Positions 23,702-33,790 are shown, numbered from the stretch's first letter. The stretch is 64,000 nucleotides of DNA from Acanthochromis polyacanthus (GCF_021347895.1 NC_067123.1:2124149-2188148), one strand, 5' to 3'. The notes: generated by a model not told the origin, from the sequence alone. Numbers and translations: made by a program.

Positions 23702-25147
23702 CTAAATTTCATAACAATATCCAAAATATCCAATGCATAATTGTGTGCACACTGTTGCTGAGACAACCTTACATACCTCACTGTGACACCGATTGAATGC
23801 ATTCTTTCTGCTGTGGATCTGTTGGTGTTGTTTCAGGGAACCCAAAGTTGTAAAAGTCTTCTTACACTCATCACATCTGTATGGTCTCTTCCCAGTGTGG
23901 ACACATTGGTGAGCTTTGAGGTGTTGAATGTAGCTGTAGCCTTTCCCACACTGGTCACAAAGGTATGGTTTAACCCCGGTGTGGGTCACTTCATGGGCTT
24001 GTAACTGTGCATACTGTACAAATGGTTTGCCACAGTAATCACATACGAACACATTATATCCAGTGTGGAATTGGCGTTGATGACGTTTTAGGCTCCCATG
24101 GCGCTTGAAAGTTTTTTCACAGTAGTCACAGTGGTACCGCTTTCTACCAGAGTGGGGGCATTGACGGATCAACAACTGTTCATGTACAGTAACTGTTTTC
24201 ACACACTGATCGCAGTGGAATGGTTCACCTCCACTGTGAATGAGTTGATGTGATGTTAAATTACTCTTGGTAGTAAAAGTCTTCCCACACTGGTCACAGC
24301 TGAATGGTTTAACTCCACTGTGAATGAGTTGGTGTGTTGTTAAATTCCTCTTGTGAGTAAAAGTCTTCCCACACTGGTCACAGCTGAATGGTTTAACTCC
24401 ACTGTGAATGAGTTGGTGTGTTGTTAAACTACTCTTGTGAGTAAAAGTCTTCCCACACTGGTCACAGCTGAATGGTTTAACTCCACTGTGAATGAGTTGG
24501 TGTCTTGTTAAATGACTCTTGTGAGTAAAAGTCTTCCCACACTGGTCACAGCTGAATGGTTTAACTCCACTATGAATGAGTTGGTGTGTTGTTAAACTAC
24601 TCTTTTGAGTGAAAGTCTTCTTACACTGGTAACAACTGAATGCTTTAACTCCACTGTGAATGAGTTGGTGTGTTGTTAAACTACTCTTTTGAGTGAAAGT
24701 CTTCTTACACTGGTAACAACTGAATGGTTTAACTCCACTGTGAATGAGTTGATGTGTTGTTAAACTACTCTTGGTAGTAAAAGTCTTCCCACATTGGTCA
24801 CAGCTGAATGGTTTAACTCCACTGTGAATGAATTGGTGTCTTGTTAAATGACTCTTGTGAGTAAAAGTCTTCCCACACTGGTCACAGCTGAATAGTTTAA
24901 CTCCATTGTGAACGAGTTGGTGTCTTGTTAAATGACTCTTGCGAGTAAAAGTCTTCTTACACTGATCACAGCTGAACGTTTTAACTCCACTGTGAATGCG
25001 TTTGTGAATTCTTAGCTTTCTTGCTGTGATAAAAGTCTTGCTGCATTGCTCACAACTGAGTGATTCATCTCTGGTTGTTGTTGTTGGGGACCCATTGTTT
25101 TCCTCTGCAGATTTCTGATGTCTCACTTGACTGCTGCTTTCATGTTT
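23702..25147 (-). CDS. C2H2 zinc-finger protein B (15 fingers)
   Basis: Zinc-finger exon after a splice acceptor (AG complement at 25148-25149). Leader with [10 protein letters not shown], then finger 1 ([10 protein letters not shown]), nine FSC-type fingers (fingers 5 and 6 read FSCYQC), then divergent fingers FHCDQC, YHCDYC, FVCDYC, YLCDQC and an intact last finger YRCDEC. A 30-odd residue tail follows, ending at 23702. It has the complete C-terminus that gene A lost. All fingers have the C-X2-C...H-X3/4-H layout, except that FHCDQC lacks the first canonical His spacing. Likely a nuclear DNA-binding protein. The upstream region is cut off at 25382 by the gypsy body, so gene B may lack its promoter and 5' exons. 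Confidence 0.8.
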   Translation of the reverse strand, partial: KHESSSQVRHQKSAEENNGSPTTTTRDESLSCEQCSKTFITARKLRIHKRIHSGVKTFSCDQCKKTFTRKSHLTRHQLVHNGVKLFSCDQCGKTFTHKSHLTRHQFIHSGVKPFSCDQCGKTFTTKSSLTTHQLIHSGVKPFSCYQCKKTFTQKSSLTTHQLIHSGVKAFSCYQCKKTFTQKSSLTTHQLIHSGVKPFSCDQCGKTFTHKSHLTRHQLIHSGVKPFSCDQCGKTFTHKSSLTTHQLIHSGVKPFSCDQCGKTFTHKRNLTTHQLIHSGVKPFSCDQCGKTFTTKSNLTSHQLIHSGGEPFHCDQCVKTVTVHEQLLIRQCPHSGRKRYHCDYCEKTFKRHGSLKRHQRQFHTGYNVFVCDYCGKPFVQYAQLQAHEVTHTGVKPYLCDQCGKGYSYIQHLKAHQCVHTGKRPYRCDECKKTFTTLGSLKQHQQIHSRKNAFNRCHSEVCKVVSATVCTQLCIGYFGYCYEI

Positions 25148-25382
25148 CTGTAGAAACAGACAAAGACACAAACAGAGCCAGTGATTTAAATGCAGCTGCG
25201 AAACAAGAAAAGCACTCAGAGAACGCGAATGTAGCAGACGGCAAGAATTGATGGGACTTGCAAACACCCCCACACCCTTTAACCAACTGTTCTTTGGATG
25301 GTTTCCAACTGATAAGTCCCGATAAGTCCGCAGCGGTCCATTTTTAGAAAGATCGCATGACTCTCTTTCGTTATTCTGGCAA
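25148..25382 (-). other. Truncated upstream region of zinc-finger gene B
   Basis: Matches the regions upstream of genes A and C up to cgttattctggca, then stops abruptly where gypsy gag sequence begins at 25383. In A and C the match continues for a further few hundred bases. Confidence 0.8.
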
Positions 25383-26227
25383 TTGATGGTAATTTGAAAT
25401 ATGTGGAATGGAAGGAGCAAATGCAAGGTCTTTTAGATGCTAATGATTTAAATGAACCCCAAAAAGTTAGAATTTTAATTGGTGCATTGTCGGGGCTGCC
25501 AAAGCGGCAAATTAATGTGTTGGCAGATGGGGACCGTGATAGAGCTGTAAAAATTTTTAATGCTTTGGATGAAATTTATTCAAAAGATGTCCCTGCCTCT
25601 ATTTTAAGGTCTCAGTTTTTTGGTTGTGTGCAGAAACCAGGCCAATCTGTTCAAGCATATGCCCTGTGCTTGAGAGAGTTATATCGGAAGTTACAGAGAC
25701 AGGATGAAGAGAGTGCACCCACTGATATCCACCTGAGAGATCAGTTCATGCTTGGCCTGGAGGATGGCGCTTTAATCCGAGCACTAAAACGGGAGGTACG
25801 TCTGGACCCTGACATAACTTTTAATGCTCTACAACAGGAAGCCCTCCATCTAGAGGAAGACACACATAGTGCAAGGTGGCCAGAAGTGACTTGTGCTGTG
25901 GTAAGAGAGCCTAATCATTCAAGATCTCATTCACAGGCTGATTCATGGAAAGATGAGCTGAAACAGGAGATTGTGAGGGAGCTGAAAGACCAGATGAAGG
26001 ACTTTGCTCAGGAGCTCGTGAGAGAGCTGAGACCAATCAGCCCAGCATATGGCCCTGCACGCCACAATAGCGCCCCTGAACCAACAGTAGAGAGGAGGTA
26101 TTCACGGCCAACCTCTAGAAACAGATGGGATGAGGGAGGAAGGCCCATATGTAGGAATTGTAACCAGCCCGGTCATATTGCCAGATATTGTAGAACCCCA
26201 CCAGTCAGTCAGCCAGCTTTAAACTAA
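25383..26227 (+). CDS. gag, N-terminally truncated
   Basis: Open from the junction at 25383 to the stop at 26225-26227, with no ATG at the start. About 280 residues remain: a capsid-like helical part (WKEQMQGLLDAND, LRELYRKLQRQ), a charged stretch with KQEIVRELKDQ, and one CCHC zinc knuckle CRNCNQPGHIARYC near the C-terminus for RNA binding. The capsid style recalls PNMA/Arc-related gypsy gags. The missing N-terminus is explained by the duplication breakpoint. Gag would package the element's RNA in cytoplasmic particles. The stop codon follows a T TTA AAC heptamer. Confidence 0.85.
26218..26224 (+). promoter_or_regulatory. Candidate -1 ribosomal frameshift site (T TTA AAC)
   Basis: The heptamer is in register with gag codons (gcT TTA AAC, then TAA). 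Slipping back one base enters the pol frame, which is open from 26224 into protease. It has the canonical X XXY YYZ form. Confidence 0.55.
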
Positions 26228-29200
26228 GTCGCCCTGCTGTTGAGGCCCATGCAGTGGGGTCTGGTCTTGGAGGAGACCAACGGGCCGCTATAGCTCTAGT
26301 GGGAAATTGCCCCTACGTGGATGTTTCAGTAGGTGGAGTTAACTTGGAGGGACTTTTGGATACGGGGTCACAGGTTACCCTTATGCAGCAGAGCCTGTTT
26401 TTAAAGCATTTTTCGGAGTATACTGTTAACAATGTGCCTTCCTACGTTAAGCTAAAAGCAGCCAATGGCATCAAGATCCCCTGCATAGGCTATGCACTGA
26501 TGGACTTTAAAATAGAGGGTGTTTTAATTGCTCAAAAAGGTGTTTTTGTTGTCACGGATGAATGCTCCTCGAGTTCCTTTATAATTGGCATGAACGTAAT
26601 TAAACCATGCTGGGATGTTGTTTTTCATAACCCTGAGAAGCCCTTGTCGTTCTCTTGTGGAAGCCCAAGGTCGCAGCAGGCATGGAGAGACGCTTTTGCC
26701 CTCTGCCAAAGGACAGCTGTCAGTACTGAGGATGGGTTCCGAGGATACGTTTGGCCGGTTCGAAGGCAAGGAGTCAGGATCCCCGCACGGAGTGAAATTG
26801 TTGTTTGGGGACGGGCCCGAGCCGGACCGAGAGGAAGGGACTACTGTGGCCTGGTTGAGGCCCTGGATGAGCTGAACACTGTCTCTGTTGCCCGCACGTT
26901 GGTTGTCGTCCGCAACGGTAGGATCCCTGTCCGGTTGAGGAATTTGAACGACTATCCCATCACTCTAGGACGCTATCAAAAGATCGGCCGCCTATACCAA
27001 GTGGATGACGCTGATGTCCACGGTGCCCGGGATGTTGACCTGACCCCCAACGACGATGGAGAGGTGGAGGTTGGGTTGGTAGAGGCAACTGGTGATCATG
27101 TGGGTAGCAACCACTTCGACATGCAAGAGCTGGTAAACGGATCGGACTTGACGTCGGAGCAGGCTGGTAAGCTGACTGCACTCCTGCATAAGTGGGGAGA
27201 CGTGTTTTCTAGACATGAGGAGGACTTTGGTAGGACGGATGCCGTCACGCACACCATTCCAACGGGTGACGCTGCCCCTATCAGGGAGCGATTCAGACCA
27301 TTGCCACCACTCATGTATAAAGAAATGAGGTCACTGCTAGCGGACATGTTAGATCGTGGTGTAATTACTGAGAGCTCCAGCCCTTGGGCCACACCCATTG
27401 TTATGGTTAAGAAAAAGGATGGGAGCTGGAGATTTTGTGTCGACTACAGAAAGTTGAACGCTGTTATGCACAAAGACGCCTTTCCTCTTCCGAGGATTGA
27501 AGAAACTCTCACCTCCCTTTCCAAGGCAGAATGGTTCACCACATTGGATCTATCCAGCGGCTACTGGCAAGTTGAAGTTGATCCTAGAGACAGAGAAAAG
27601 ACTGCCTTCACCACACCCTTAGGCCTGTTTGAATTCCAACGCATGCCTTTCGGCCTCTGTAACGCGCCTGCGACGTTTCAGAGATTAATGCAGCAGTGTC
27701 TGAGTGGCCAAATTACAGAGTCCTTGCTTGTTTATCTTGATGACATAATTGTGTACTCACCTGATTTTGATACTCATTTGCAGAATCTGGAGGAGGTTTT
27801 CGAGCGGCTCTGGAGACACGGGTTGAAGTTGAGGCCAGATAAGTGTAGACTCCTTCAGCGCGAGGTCAAGTTTCTGGGCCATGTGGTCAACCAGGCAGGA
27901 GTAATGTCTGATCCCGAGAAGGTAACCGCAGTGACTGAGTGGCCTGTACCAACATCAGTGAGAGAGGTGAGGGCATTTTTGGGTCTAGCTGGTTACTATA
28001 GACGGTTTATTCAAGGATTTGCAAAAATAGCTCGTCCACTAAACCTCTTGTTAACTGGCATCCCCAAAAGTGACAAAAGATCTTTGACAAAGGCTATCGA
28101 TTGGACAGCAGAGTGTCAAACTGCCTTTGACCAACTGAAAGAGGCCCTGACCAAAGCCCCGATTTTAGCCTATGCAGACTATGGGAAACCTTTTAGCTTG
28201 TACACCGACGCAAGCTACAGTGGACTTGGCGCAGTGCTAGCACAAATGCAAGGTGGTAAAGAGCGTGTTATTGCCTGCACGAGTCGTAGTTTACATCCCA
28301 CAGAGAGAAATGATTCCAATTATAGTTCCTTCAAACTTGAACTGTTGGGCCTCAAATGGGCAATCACTGAAAAATTTAAGGACTATTTAACTGGAGCCAA
28401 ATTTACAGTATTTACGGACAACAATCCAGTAGCCCACTTACAAACTGCCAAATTGGGGGCCGTAGAACAAAGGTGGGTTGCCCAAATGGCATCCTTTGAT
28501 TTTGAAGTGAAGTATCGAGCCGGCCGTGAAAACTTAAATGCAGATGCATTGTCCAGATTTCCAACAGCTGCCGCTCCAAGGAATGCCGCCATTGTTGCCA
28601 CAACTGTAACTGCCCCTGATAAGGAGGACATTTCCACTGTTGAGTTTGGGAAGGATTGGAAAGCCCTGCAGGAAGCAGATCCAAATATTCAGTTGGTCCG
28701 GAGGTATGTTGAAACGGGGGTTATCCCTAGTAAGACAGAGAGGGAGGCTCTGCCGGAAACTGCTAAAAAGCTGTTACAACACAGAAAAAGACTCTGCTTG
28801 TATAATGGGATCCTCTGCAGGAAGGTGTTTGACTCCTGTGCATGTGAGCCTCGTTTTCAAATTGTTTGTCCAGATTCCAGCCACCAGGAAGTGTGGAGGA
28901 GGTGCCACAAAGCTGCAGCCCATGCTGGCACAGAACGGACCTTGGCTTATATAAGGCGTCATTTCTTCTGGCCAAGCATGGAAAAGGTGGTACACGGCCT
29001 CCAAATAGGTTGTATCATTTGCAATCTCCAGAAAGATAGGATTGAGCCAAGGGCCCCCCTCCAACCAATAGAGGTATCGTATCCCCTGGAAGTAGTTGCT
29101 TTAGATTTCCTCTCATTGCGCCGTCCCAATGATCTATACCAGAATATTCTTGTGATGACCGATATGTTCACGCGCTATTCTTGGGCTGTTGGCACTCGTG

Positions 29201-29673
29201 ATCAGACTGCTAAAACTACTGTCCGTGCAATTTGGTCTAATATTATTCAACCATTCGGCTGTCCATCCCGGTTCCATTCTGACCAGGGACCAAATTTTGA
29301 ATCTGAGCTGATGAAACAATTGTGTAGCATGTATGGGGTTTCTAAAAGTCGTACAACGTCTTACCATCCATCTGGAAATGGCCGGGTCGAGCGAATGAAT
29401 CAGACCCTACTGAACATGCTCCGCACGCTTGAGGTAGAAAAACAGAATAGGTGGCCGGAACATCTTCCAGAGCTTTTACATGCTTATAACAATGTCGTTC
29501 ATAGTGCCACTGGGTTTGCTTCATCGTACCTTATGTTCGGTCGTCATCTTAGGCTTCCTGTTGATGTTAAACTGGGGGTGGTAGACAATCAACCTCGGCA
29601 CAATTTAGAGGGATGGGTCTCAGATCATCATAAGAAGCTGTCTCATGCGTACCAGTTGGCCCATGGAAAATGA
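26224..29673 (+). CDS. pol polyprotein (PR-RT-RNaseH-IN), C-terminus frameshifted
   Basis: In the -1 frame relative to gag. Counting from 26254: protease LLDTGSQVTLM at about residue 35; reverse transcriptase with FCVDYRKLNA (about 390) and YLDDIIVYSP (about 493); RNase H LYTDASYSGLG (about 650); integrase zinc finger with HKAAAHAGT and CIICNLQK (about 890-930). The integrase DDE core has Asp in ALDFLS, Asp in HSDQGPNF and Glu in GRVERMNQ. RT copies the RNA into DNA and IN inserts it. The frame stops at 29671-29673 by a single-base shift; the remaining integrase tail is open in the next frame. All catalytic motifs look intact, so this copy was recently active. Confidence 0.92.
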   Translation, partial: LSRPAVEAHAVGSGLGGDQRAAIALVGNCPYVDVSVGGVNLEGLLDTGSQVTLMQQSLFLKHFSEYTVNNVPSYVKLKAANGIKIPCIGYALMDFKIEGVLIAQKGVFVVTDECSSSSFIIGMNVIKPCWDVVFHNPEKPLSFSCGSPRSQQAWRDAFALCQRTAVSTEDGFRGYVWPVRRQGVRIPARSEIVVWGRARAGPRGRDYCGLVEALDELNTVSVARTLVVVRNGRIPVRLRNLNDYPITLGRYQKIGRLYQVDDADVHGARDVDLTPNDDGEVEVGLVEATGDHVGSNHFDMQELVNGSDLTSEQAGKLTALLHKWGDVFSRHEEDFGRTDAVTHTIPTGDAAPIRERFRPLPPLMYKEMRSLLADMLDRGVITESSSPWATPIVMVKKKDGSWRFCVDYRKLNAVMHKDAFPLPRIEETLTSLSKAEWFTTLDLSSGYWQVEVDPRDREKTAFTTPLGLFEFQRMPFGLCNAPATFQRLMQQCLSGQITESLLVYLDDIIVYSPDFDTHLQNLEEVFERLWRHGLKLRPDKCRLLQREVKFLGHVVNQAGVMSDPEKVTAVTEWPVPTSVREVRAFLGLAGYYRRFIQGFAKIARPLNLLLTGIPKSDKRSLTKAIDWTAECQTAFDQLKEALTKAPILAYADYGKPFSLYTDASYSGLGAVLAQMQGGKERVIACTSRSLHPTERNDSNYSSFKLELLGLKWAITEKFKDYLTGAKFTVFTDNNPVAHLQTAKLGAVEQRWVAQMASFDFEVKYRAGRENLNADALSRFPTAAAPRNAAIVATTVTAPDKEDISTVEFGKDWKALQEADPNIQLVRRYVETGVIPSKTEREALPETAKKLLQHRKRLCLYNGILCRKVFDSCACEPRFQIVCPDSSHQEVWRRCHKAAAHAGTERTLAYIRRHFFWPSMEKVVHGLQIGCIICNLQKDRIEPRAPLQPIEVSYPLEVVALDFLSLRRPNDLYQNILVMTDMFTRYSWAVGTRDQTAKTTVRAIWSNIIQPFGCPSRFHSDQGPNFESELMKQLCSMYGVSKSRTTSYHPSGNGRVERMNQTLLNMLRTLEVEKQNRWPEHLPELLHAYNNVVHSATGFASSYLMFGRHLRLPVDVKLGVVDNQPRHNLEGWVSDHHKKLSHAYQLAHGK

Positions 29674-30086
29674 CAGCTGCAGCTAGACATGAAAAACAGT
29701 ACTACGATCGAAAAGCTAAGGCTAGTGCTCTTCTTCCAGGTGAGCGTGTGTGGGTACGTGATAGAAACCGAAGAGATCATGGTAAACTCCACAGTTGGTG
29801 GGAATCGGTGCCCCATGTAATAATTGGTCTAGTGGGTGATTCAGGTTTAGTCTATCGCATCAGACCAGAGCAGGGTGGTAAAGAGAGAACTTTGCATAGA
29901 AATGCTCTAAAACCTTGCATTGCTCCTACTAATAATCTGCCCCTTGAAGTACCACAAAATGACAATCAACCAGCTGAACTGCCTTTAGTGTTGTACTATC
30001 CAGTAACTAATGTTGAGCCTGATCAAGAGCTCCGTCGGTCAACTTGTGCGACTAGAGGACAATGCCCCGCTCGTTATAGAGACTGA
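29670..30086 (+). pseudogene. pol C-terminal tail (integrase GPY/F-like), out of frame
   Basis: 138-codon continuation of integrase, with LLPGERVWVRDRN and a WWESVPHVI segment typical of the GPY/F module that follows the DDE core in many gypsy integrases. It overlaps the pol stop by a few bases in another frame, pointing to a 1-bp indel near 29665. Confidence 0.8.
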
Positions 30087-30102
30087 ATTAGTGGCACCAT
30101 TT

Positions 30103-30115
30103 AAGTGTGGAGGGG
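30103..30115 (+). other. Polypurine tract of the gypsy element
   Basis: The purine-rich gtgtggagggg lies immediately before the right LTR's TG, the expected plus-strand DNA primer site. Confidence 0.65.
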
Positions 30116-31210
30116 TGTGGGAATATGGCCTTTAATTTATTGTGATTACCTTTATTTGCATGGTTATCTGGTGTGTGGTTTCTTTATATTTTGCTGTGAA
30201 ATTATTGCTTGATTTCTGTTAATTTGCCAAATTGCATGTTTTGCGGTGGTGTTTTTCTTTGTATATTCTTTTTGTTTTTTAATTGAGTTCAGGTCACCCC
30301 CACTACCTGCAGCTGTGTACCAGGAACAGACTGTGGACATTGGCTGAGTGCACCTGCTGCCAATCAGTTGATTACGCAGGACAGCATCTGGGGCAGTGGC
30401 AGCAAACAAAAGAGATGATCAACGGCAAACAGAGAGGCAGCACGGCGAGAGCCGGCAGGAAGCAGACAGAGCAGAGGAACAGGCAGTACTGGGCGGCAGA
30501 ACGATAGATAACCGGGCAAGAGCGGCGGTGTATGACGAGCACCAGGGCGGACTACTAGGCTGAAACAAGGGCGCACAGCACCAGCACAGAGACAGGACGA
30601 CCGAAGAGCGAGAGAGAGACGCACGGCAGCCGTAAAGTGGGGCCAGGTCTGGAACGCACGGCAGTGCTCAACGCGTGTTTGCGGCATACTGGGCGGCTCA
30701 GATATCGCCGCCCAGACCCGGTGAGTCGCCACACACGGGAGGGAGACGTGTGGGTCCTGTTATTACTTCCCCCACGGGGAGATCCTCTCTTTCTCCCAGG
30801 CTCCAGAGCCTGCGTGATCGCAAGACGCAGCACCGTGGCCCCTGAGGACTGGAGAAGCTCCCCGTCAACCCTCGTCAAAGAAAAGGCCCCGCATGACGAG
30901 TCCAGTGGTCACCCATTCCGTAGTGACTTGATTTTAAGAATTTTTAGCTTCTTAACTTTTTATTGGTATTTTTTGATTGTTTATTCTTAAATGTTATTTT
31001 TTAGGTGAATAAATTTATTGGAATGAAAATAATTGTTTTACCCTCTGTTGTTATGCACTGCTCACCTCTGGGTTAAGAACCTCTTTTAAAACGGGTCCTA
31101 GTCCCTTACTAGGTGGCGTTGTCAGTTTTAATCATTGTAATCCAAACTATCCAACTTAATTCTATTTTAAAGGCTTCAATCTGAGAGACATACCCCACTC
31201 GGCCGTGACA
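30116..31210 (+). mobile_element. Ty3/gypsy right LTR
   Basis: A 1095-bp LTR ending gtgaca, followed by CATC (31211-31214) and then zinc-finger gene C's 3' region. It is nearly identical to 22138-23229. Confidence 0.92.
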
Positions 31211-31682
31211 CATCACTAGTATCAACTGATGGAAGTTGCCACCTTTGTAACCCATGACTTTATGACCACTGCAAAATAAAAGAGGGAAAAAAAGAGAGCA
31301 ACTGTCTGATTTATGAGTGGAGTCCTGCTCAAACTCTGGGTACGTGAAACAGCCTTTTTCAAGTGCAGAAACTGCACACAAACTCTAAGAACAAACTATC
31401 AGTGATAATCACCCGTCATTGAAAGTGGGAGAGCACTTGACACTCACAGACGTGAGGCCAGCAAGAAACTGACCAGTTAAGCTGGGTTTATATTGGCTAA
31501 ATATCCAACATCCCAGTAGAAGATTTAACACTGATGTCATATCTTTTCAACATTATGTGGTGAGAACAAGTTTGTGCTGATGCTGATCACGTCACAATTC
31601 TCAATCTTACCTACATCTCCAGATCAACTTGGACCAAATTTCTGTGTCAAGACTGGCCACAGTTGTTCAAAACAGTATCCCA
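31211..31682 (-). other. 3' untranslated/flanking region of zinc-finger gene C
   Basis: Nearly identical to 23230-23701. It begins at the CATC target duplication. Confidence 0.7.
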
Positions 31683-32876
31683 CTAAATTTCATAACAATA
31701 TCCAAAATATCCAATGCATAATTGTGTGCACACTGTTGCTGAGACAACCTTACATACCTCACTGTGACACCGATTGAATGCATTCTTTCTGCTGTGGATC
31801 TGTTGGTGTTGTTTCAGGGAACCCAAAGTTGTAAAAGTCTTCTTACACTCATCACGTCTGTATGGTCTCTTCCCAGTGTGGACACATTGGTGAGCTTTGA
31901 GGTGTTGAATGTAGCTGTAGCCTTTCCCACACTGGTCACAAAGGTATGGTTTAACCCCGGTGTGGGTCACTTCATGGGCTTGTAACTGTGCATACTGTAC
32001 AAATGGTTTGCCACAGTAATCACATACGAACACATTATATCCAGTGTGGAATTGGCGTTGATGACGTTTTAGGCTCCCATGGCGCTTGAAAGTTTTTTCA
32101 CAGTAGTCACAGTGGTACCGCTTTCTACCAGAGTGGGGGCATTGACGGATCAACAACTGTTCATGTACAGTAACTGTTTTCACACACTGATCACAGTGGA
32201 ATGGTTCACCTCCACTGTGAATGAGTTGATGTGATGTTAAATTACTCTTGGTAGTAAAAGTCTTCCCACACTGGTCACAGCTGAATGGTTTAACTCCACT
32301 GTGAATGAGTTGGTGTGTTGTTAAATTCCTCTTGTGAGTAAAAGTCTTCCCACACTGGTCACAGCTGAATGGTTTAACTCCACTGTGAATGAGTTGGTGT
32401 CTTGTTAAATGACTCTTGCGAGTAAAAGTCTTCCCACACTGGTCACAGCTGAATGGTTTAACTCCACTGTGAATGAGTTGATGTGTTGTTAAACTACTCT
32501 TGGTAGTAAAAGTCTTCCCACATTGGTCACAGCTGAATGGTTTAACTCCACTGTGAATGAATTGGTGTCTTGTTAAATGACTCTTGTGAGTAAAAGTCTT
32601 CCCACACTGGTCACAGCTGAATAGTTTAACTCCACTGTGAACGAGTTGGTGTGTTGTTAAATGACTCTTGCGAGTAAAAGTCTTCTTACACTGATCACAG
32701 CTGAACGTTTTAACTCCACTGTGAATGCGTTTGTGAATTCTTAGCTTTCTTGCTGTGATAAAAGTCTTGCTGCATTGCTCACAACTGAGTGATTCATCTC
32801 TGGTTGTTGTTGTTGGGGACCCATTGTTTTCCTCTGCAGATTTCTGATGTCTCACTTGACTGCTGCTTTCATGTTT
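31683..32876 (-). CDS. C2H2 zinc-finger protein C (12 fingers, last one damaged)
   Basis: Closest relative of gene B, with the same leader and C-terminal tail. It has finger 1 ([10 protein letters not shown]), six FSC-type fingers instead of nine, then FHCDQC, YHCDYC, FVCDYC, YLCDQC and a last finger that reads YRRDEC (first zinc Cys changed to Arg, as in gene A). The three fingers missing relative to B are FSCYQC-type fingers and neighbours. The splice acceptor complement is at 32877-32878. Because it keeps the full upstream flank to 33405, C is the copy most likely to have its own 5' exons and promoter. Role inferred as nuclear DNA binding. Confidence 0.8.
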   Translation of the reverse strand, partial: KHESSSQVRHQKSAEENNGSPTTTTRDESLSCEQCSKTFITARKLRIHKRIHSGVKTFSCDQCKKTFTRKSHLTTHQLVHSGVKLFSCDQCGKTFTHKSHLTRHQFIHSGVKPFSCDQCGKTFTTKSSLTTHQLIHSGVKPFSCDQCGKTFTRKSHLTRHQLIHSGVKPFSCDQCGKTFTHKRNLTTHQLIHSGVKPFSCDQCGKTFTTKSNLTSHQLIHSGGEPFHCDQCVKTVTVHEQLLIRQCPHSGRKRYHCDYCEKTFKRHGSLKRHQRQFHTGYNVFVCDYCGKPFVQYAQLQAHEVTHTGVKPYLCDQCGKGYSYIQHLKAHQCVHTGKRPYRRDECKKTFTTLGSLKQHQQIHSRKNAFNRCHSEVCKVVSATVCTQLCIGYFGYCYEI

Positions 32877-33479
32877 CTGTAGAAACAGACAAAGACACAA
32901 ACAGAGCCAGTGATTTAAATGCAGCTGCGAAACAAGAAAAGCACTCAGAGAACGCAAACGTAGCAGACGGCAAGAATTGATGGGACTTGCAAACACCCCC
33001 ACACCCTTTAACCAACTGTTCTTTGGATGGTTTCCAACTGATAAGTCCCGATAAGTCCGCAGCGGTCCATTTTTAGAAAGATCGCATGACTCTCTTTCGT
33101 TATTCTGGCATTTAGCAAACAGATATAATTTTGGCAATCCTAAATGACCTAAAACTGGAGGAGCATCATTTGATTTTATGTCAGACATTGTTGAAAAACA
33201 ACAACAACAAAAAAACAAGGTTATGTGCCATTTTATACAGTGAAAGTAAACTTCTGGTTTCAACTGTCTGAATGTCTTGAGAAGGAAAAAGGCCTGCAAA
33301 CTCACAATGCTCAAAAGTGCTATTCTCAACCAAAGAATATGCTGCTCCTTACCTTCCTGAACACCTGGCTTGAAAAACAAGACTTTCTGTGTGTTACTTA
33401 TCTTCGTCACCATGCAACACATTTGCATAATGTTTTACTAGCAATTAGTTTGGCCTCAAACAAAAAAGAAACAGCTTCT
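32877..33479 (-). other. Upstream/intron region of zinc-finger gene C
   Basis: Matches gene A's upstream region to about 33405 (11545 in A). Contains (caa)n at about 33198-33215. I cannot identify a convincing 5' exon. Confidence 0.5.
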
Positions 33480-33790
33480 TCGTAGGGAGGTTAAGCCCAA
33501 AAAATAGGCTTTTGACTTCAAGTCATGATGCAAAGGTCCCCTTTGGTATGGAAGTAATTTAGGGTCATACAAATAAATTTATCCGAAGACAGAAGTGAGA
33601 TCACCCTTTGTATTGGAAATAAACACATTTTTTCAAAAATGGCCGCCACTGTGCTGAAAATCCTCTAGAGCCCATATCTTTGCTTCTGTTATAGATATAA
33701 TGACAACCTTGGTGCTAAGTGTACATTTTTGGGGTCAAAGAATCCAATAAAATAGGTTTAGAGTTTAAAATACCAACAGCTTTCCCTTGA
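33480..33790 (+). repeat. Dispersed repeat, inverse partner of 45500-45810
   Basis: Contains catgatgcaaaggtcccctt and atggccgccact stretches whose reverse complements occur at about 45560-45790. Non-coding and unclassified. Confidence 0.7.

Larger units (their letters stand above)
25383..30115 (+). mobile_element. Ty3/gypsy retrotransposon body lacking its 5' leader
   Basis: Internal region of a gypsy element in gag-PR-RT-RNaseH-IN order, ending in a polypurine tract against the right LTR. Its left edge is a junction with zinc-finger upstream DNA: there is no LTR, primer-binding site or gag start codon next to it. It is therefore not a simple insertion but one arm of an about 8-kb duplication. 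Confidence 0.9.

Noticed and set aside
28383..28684. Minus-strand frames inside gypsy pol
   Set aside because: Shadows of the strongly supported pol frame.
22138..31210. A gypsy retrotransposon that captured a zinc-finger gene as cargo
   Set aside because: The zinc-finger 3' flank next to the left LTR is the same genomic flank seen beside gene A without any LTR. CATC target duplications lie on both sides of the left LTR, and gag is cut mid-frame. A duplication with LTR recombination explains it better.
32877..33428. Upstream extension of the zinc-finger frames as real N-terminal protein
   Set aside because: The open read-through crosses a good splice acceptor and is T-rich intron-like; the part starting MSDIKSND changes residues freely between copies and has no donor site.
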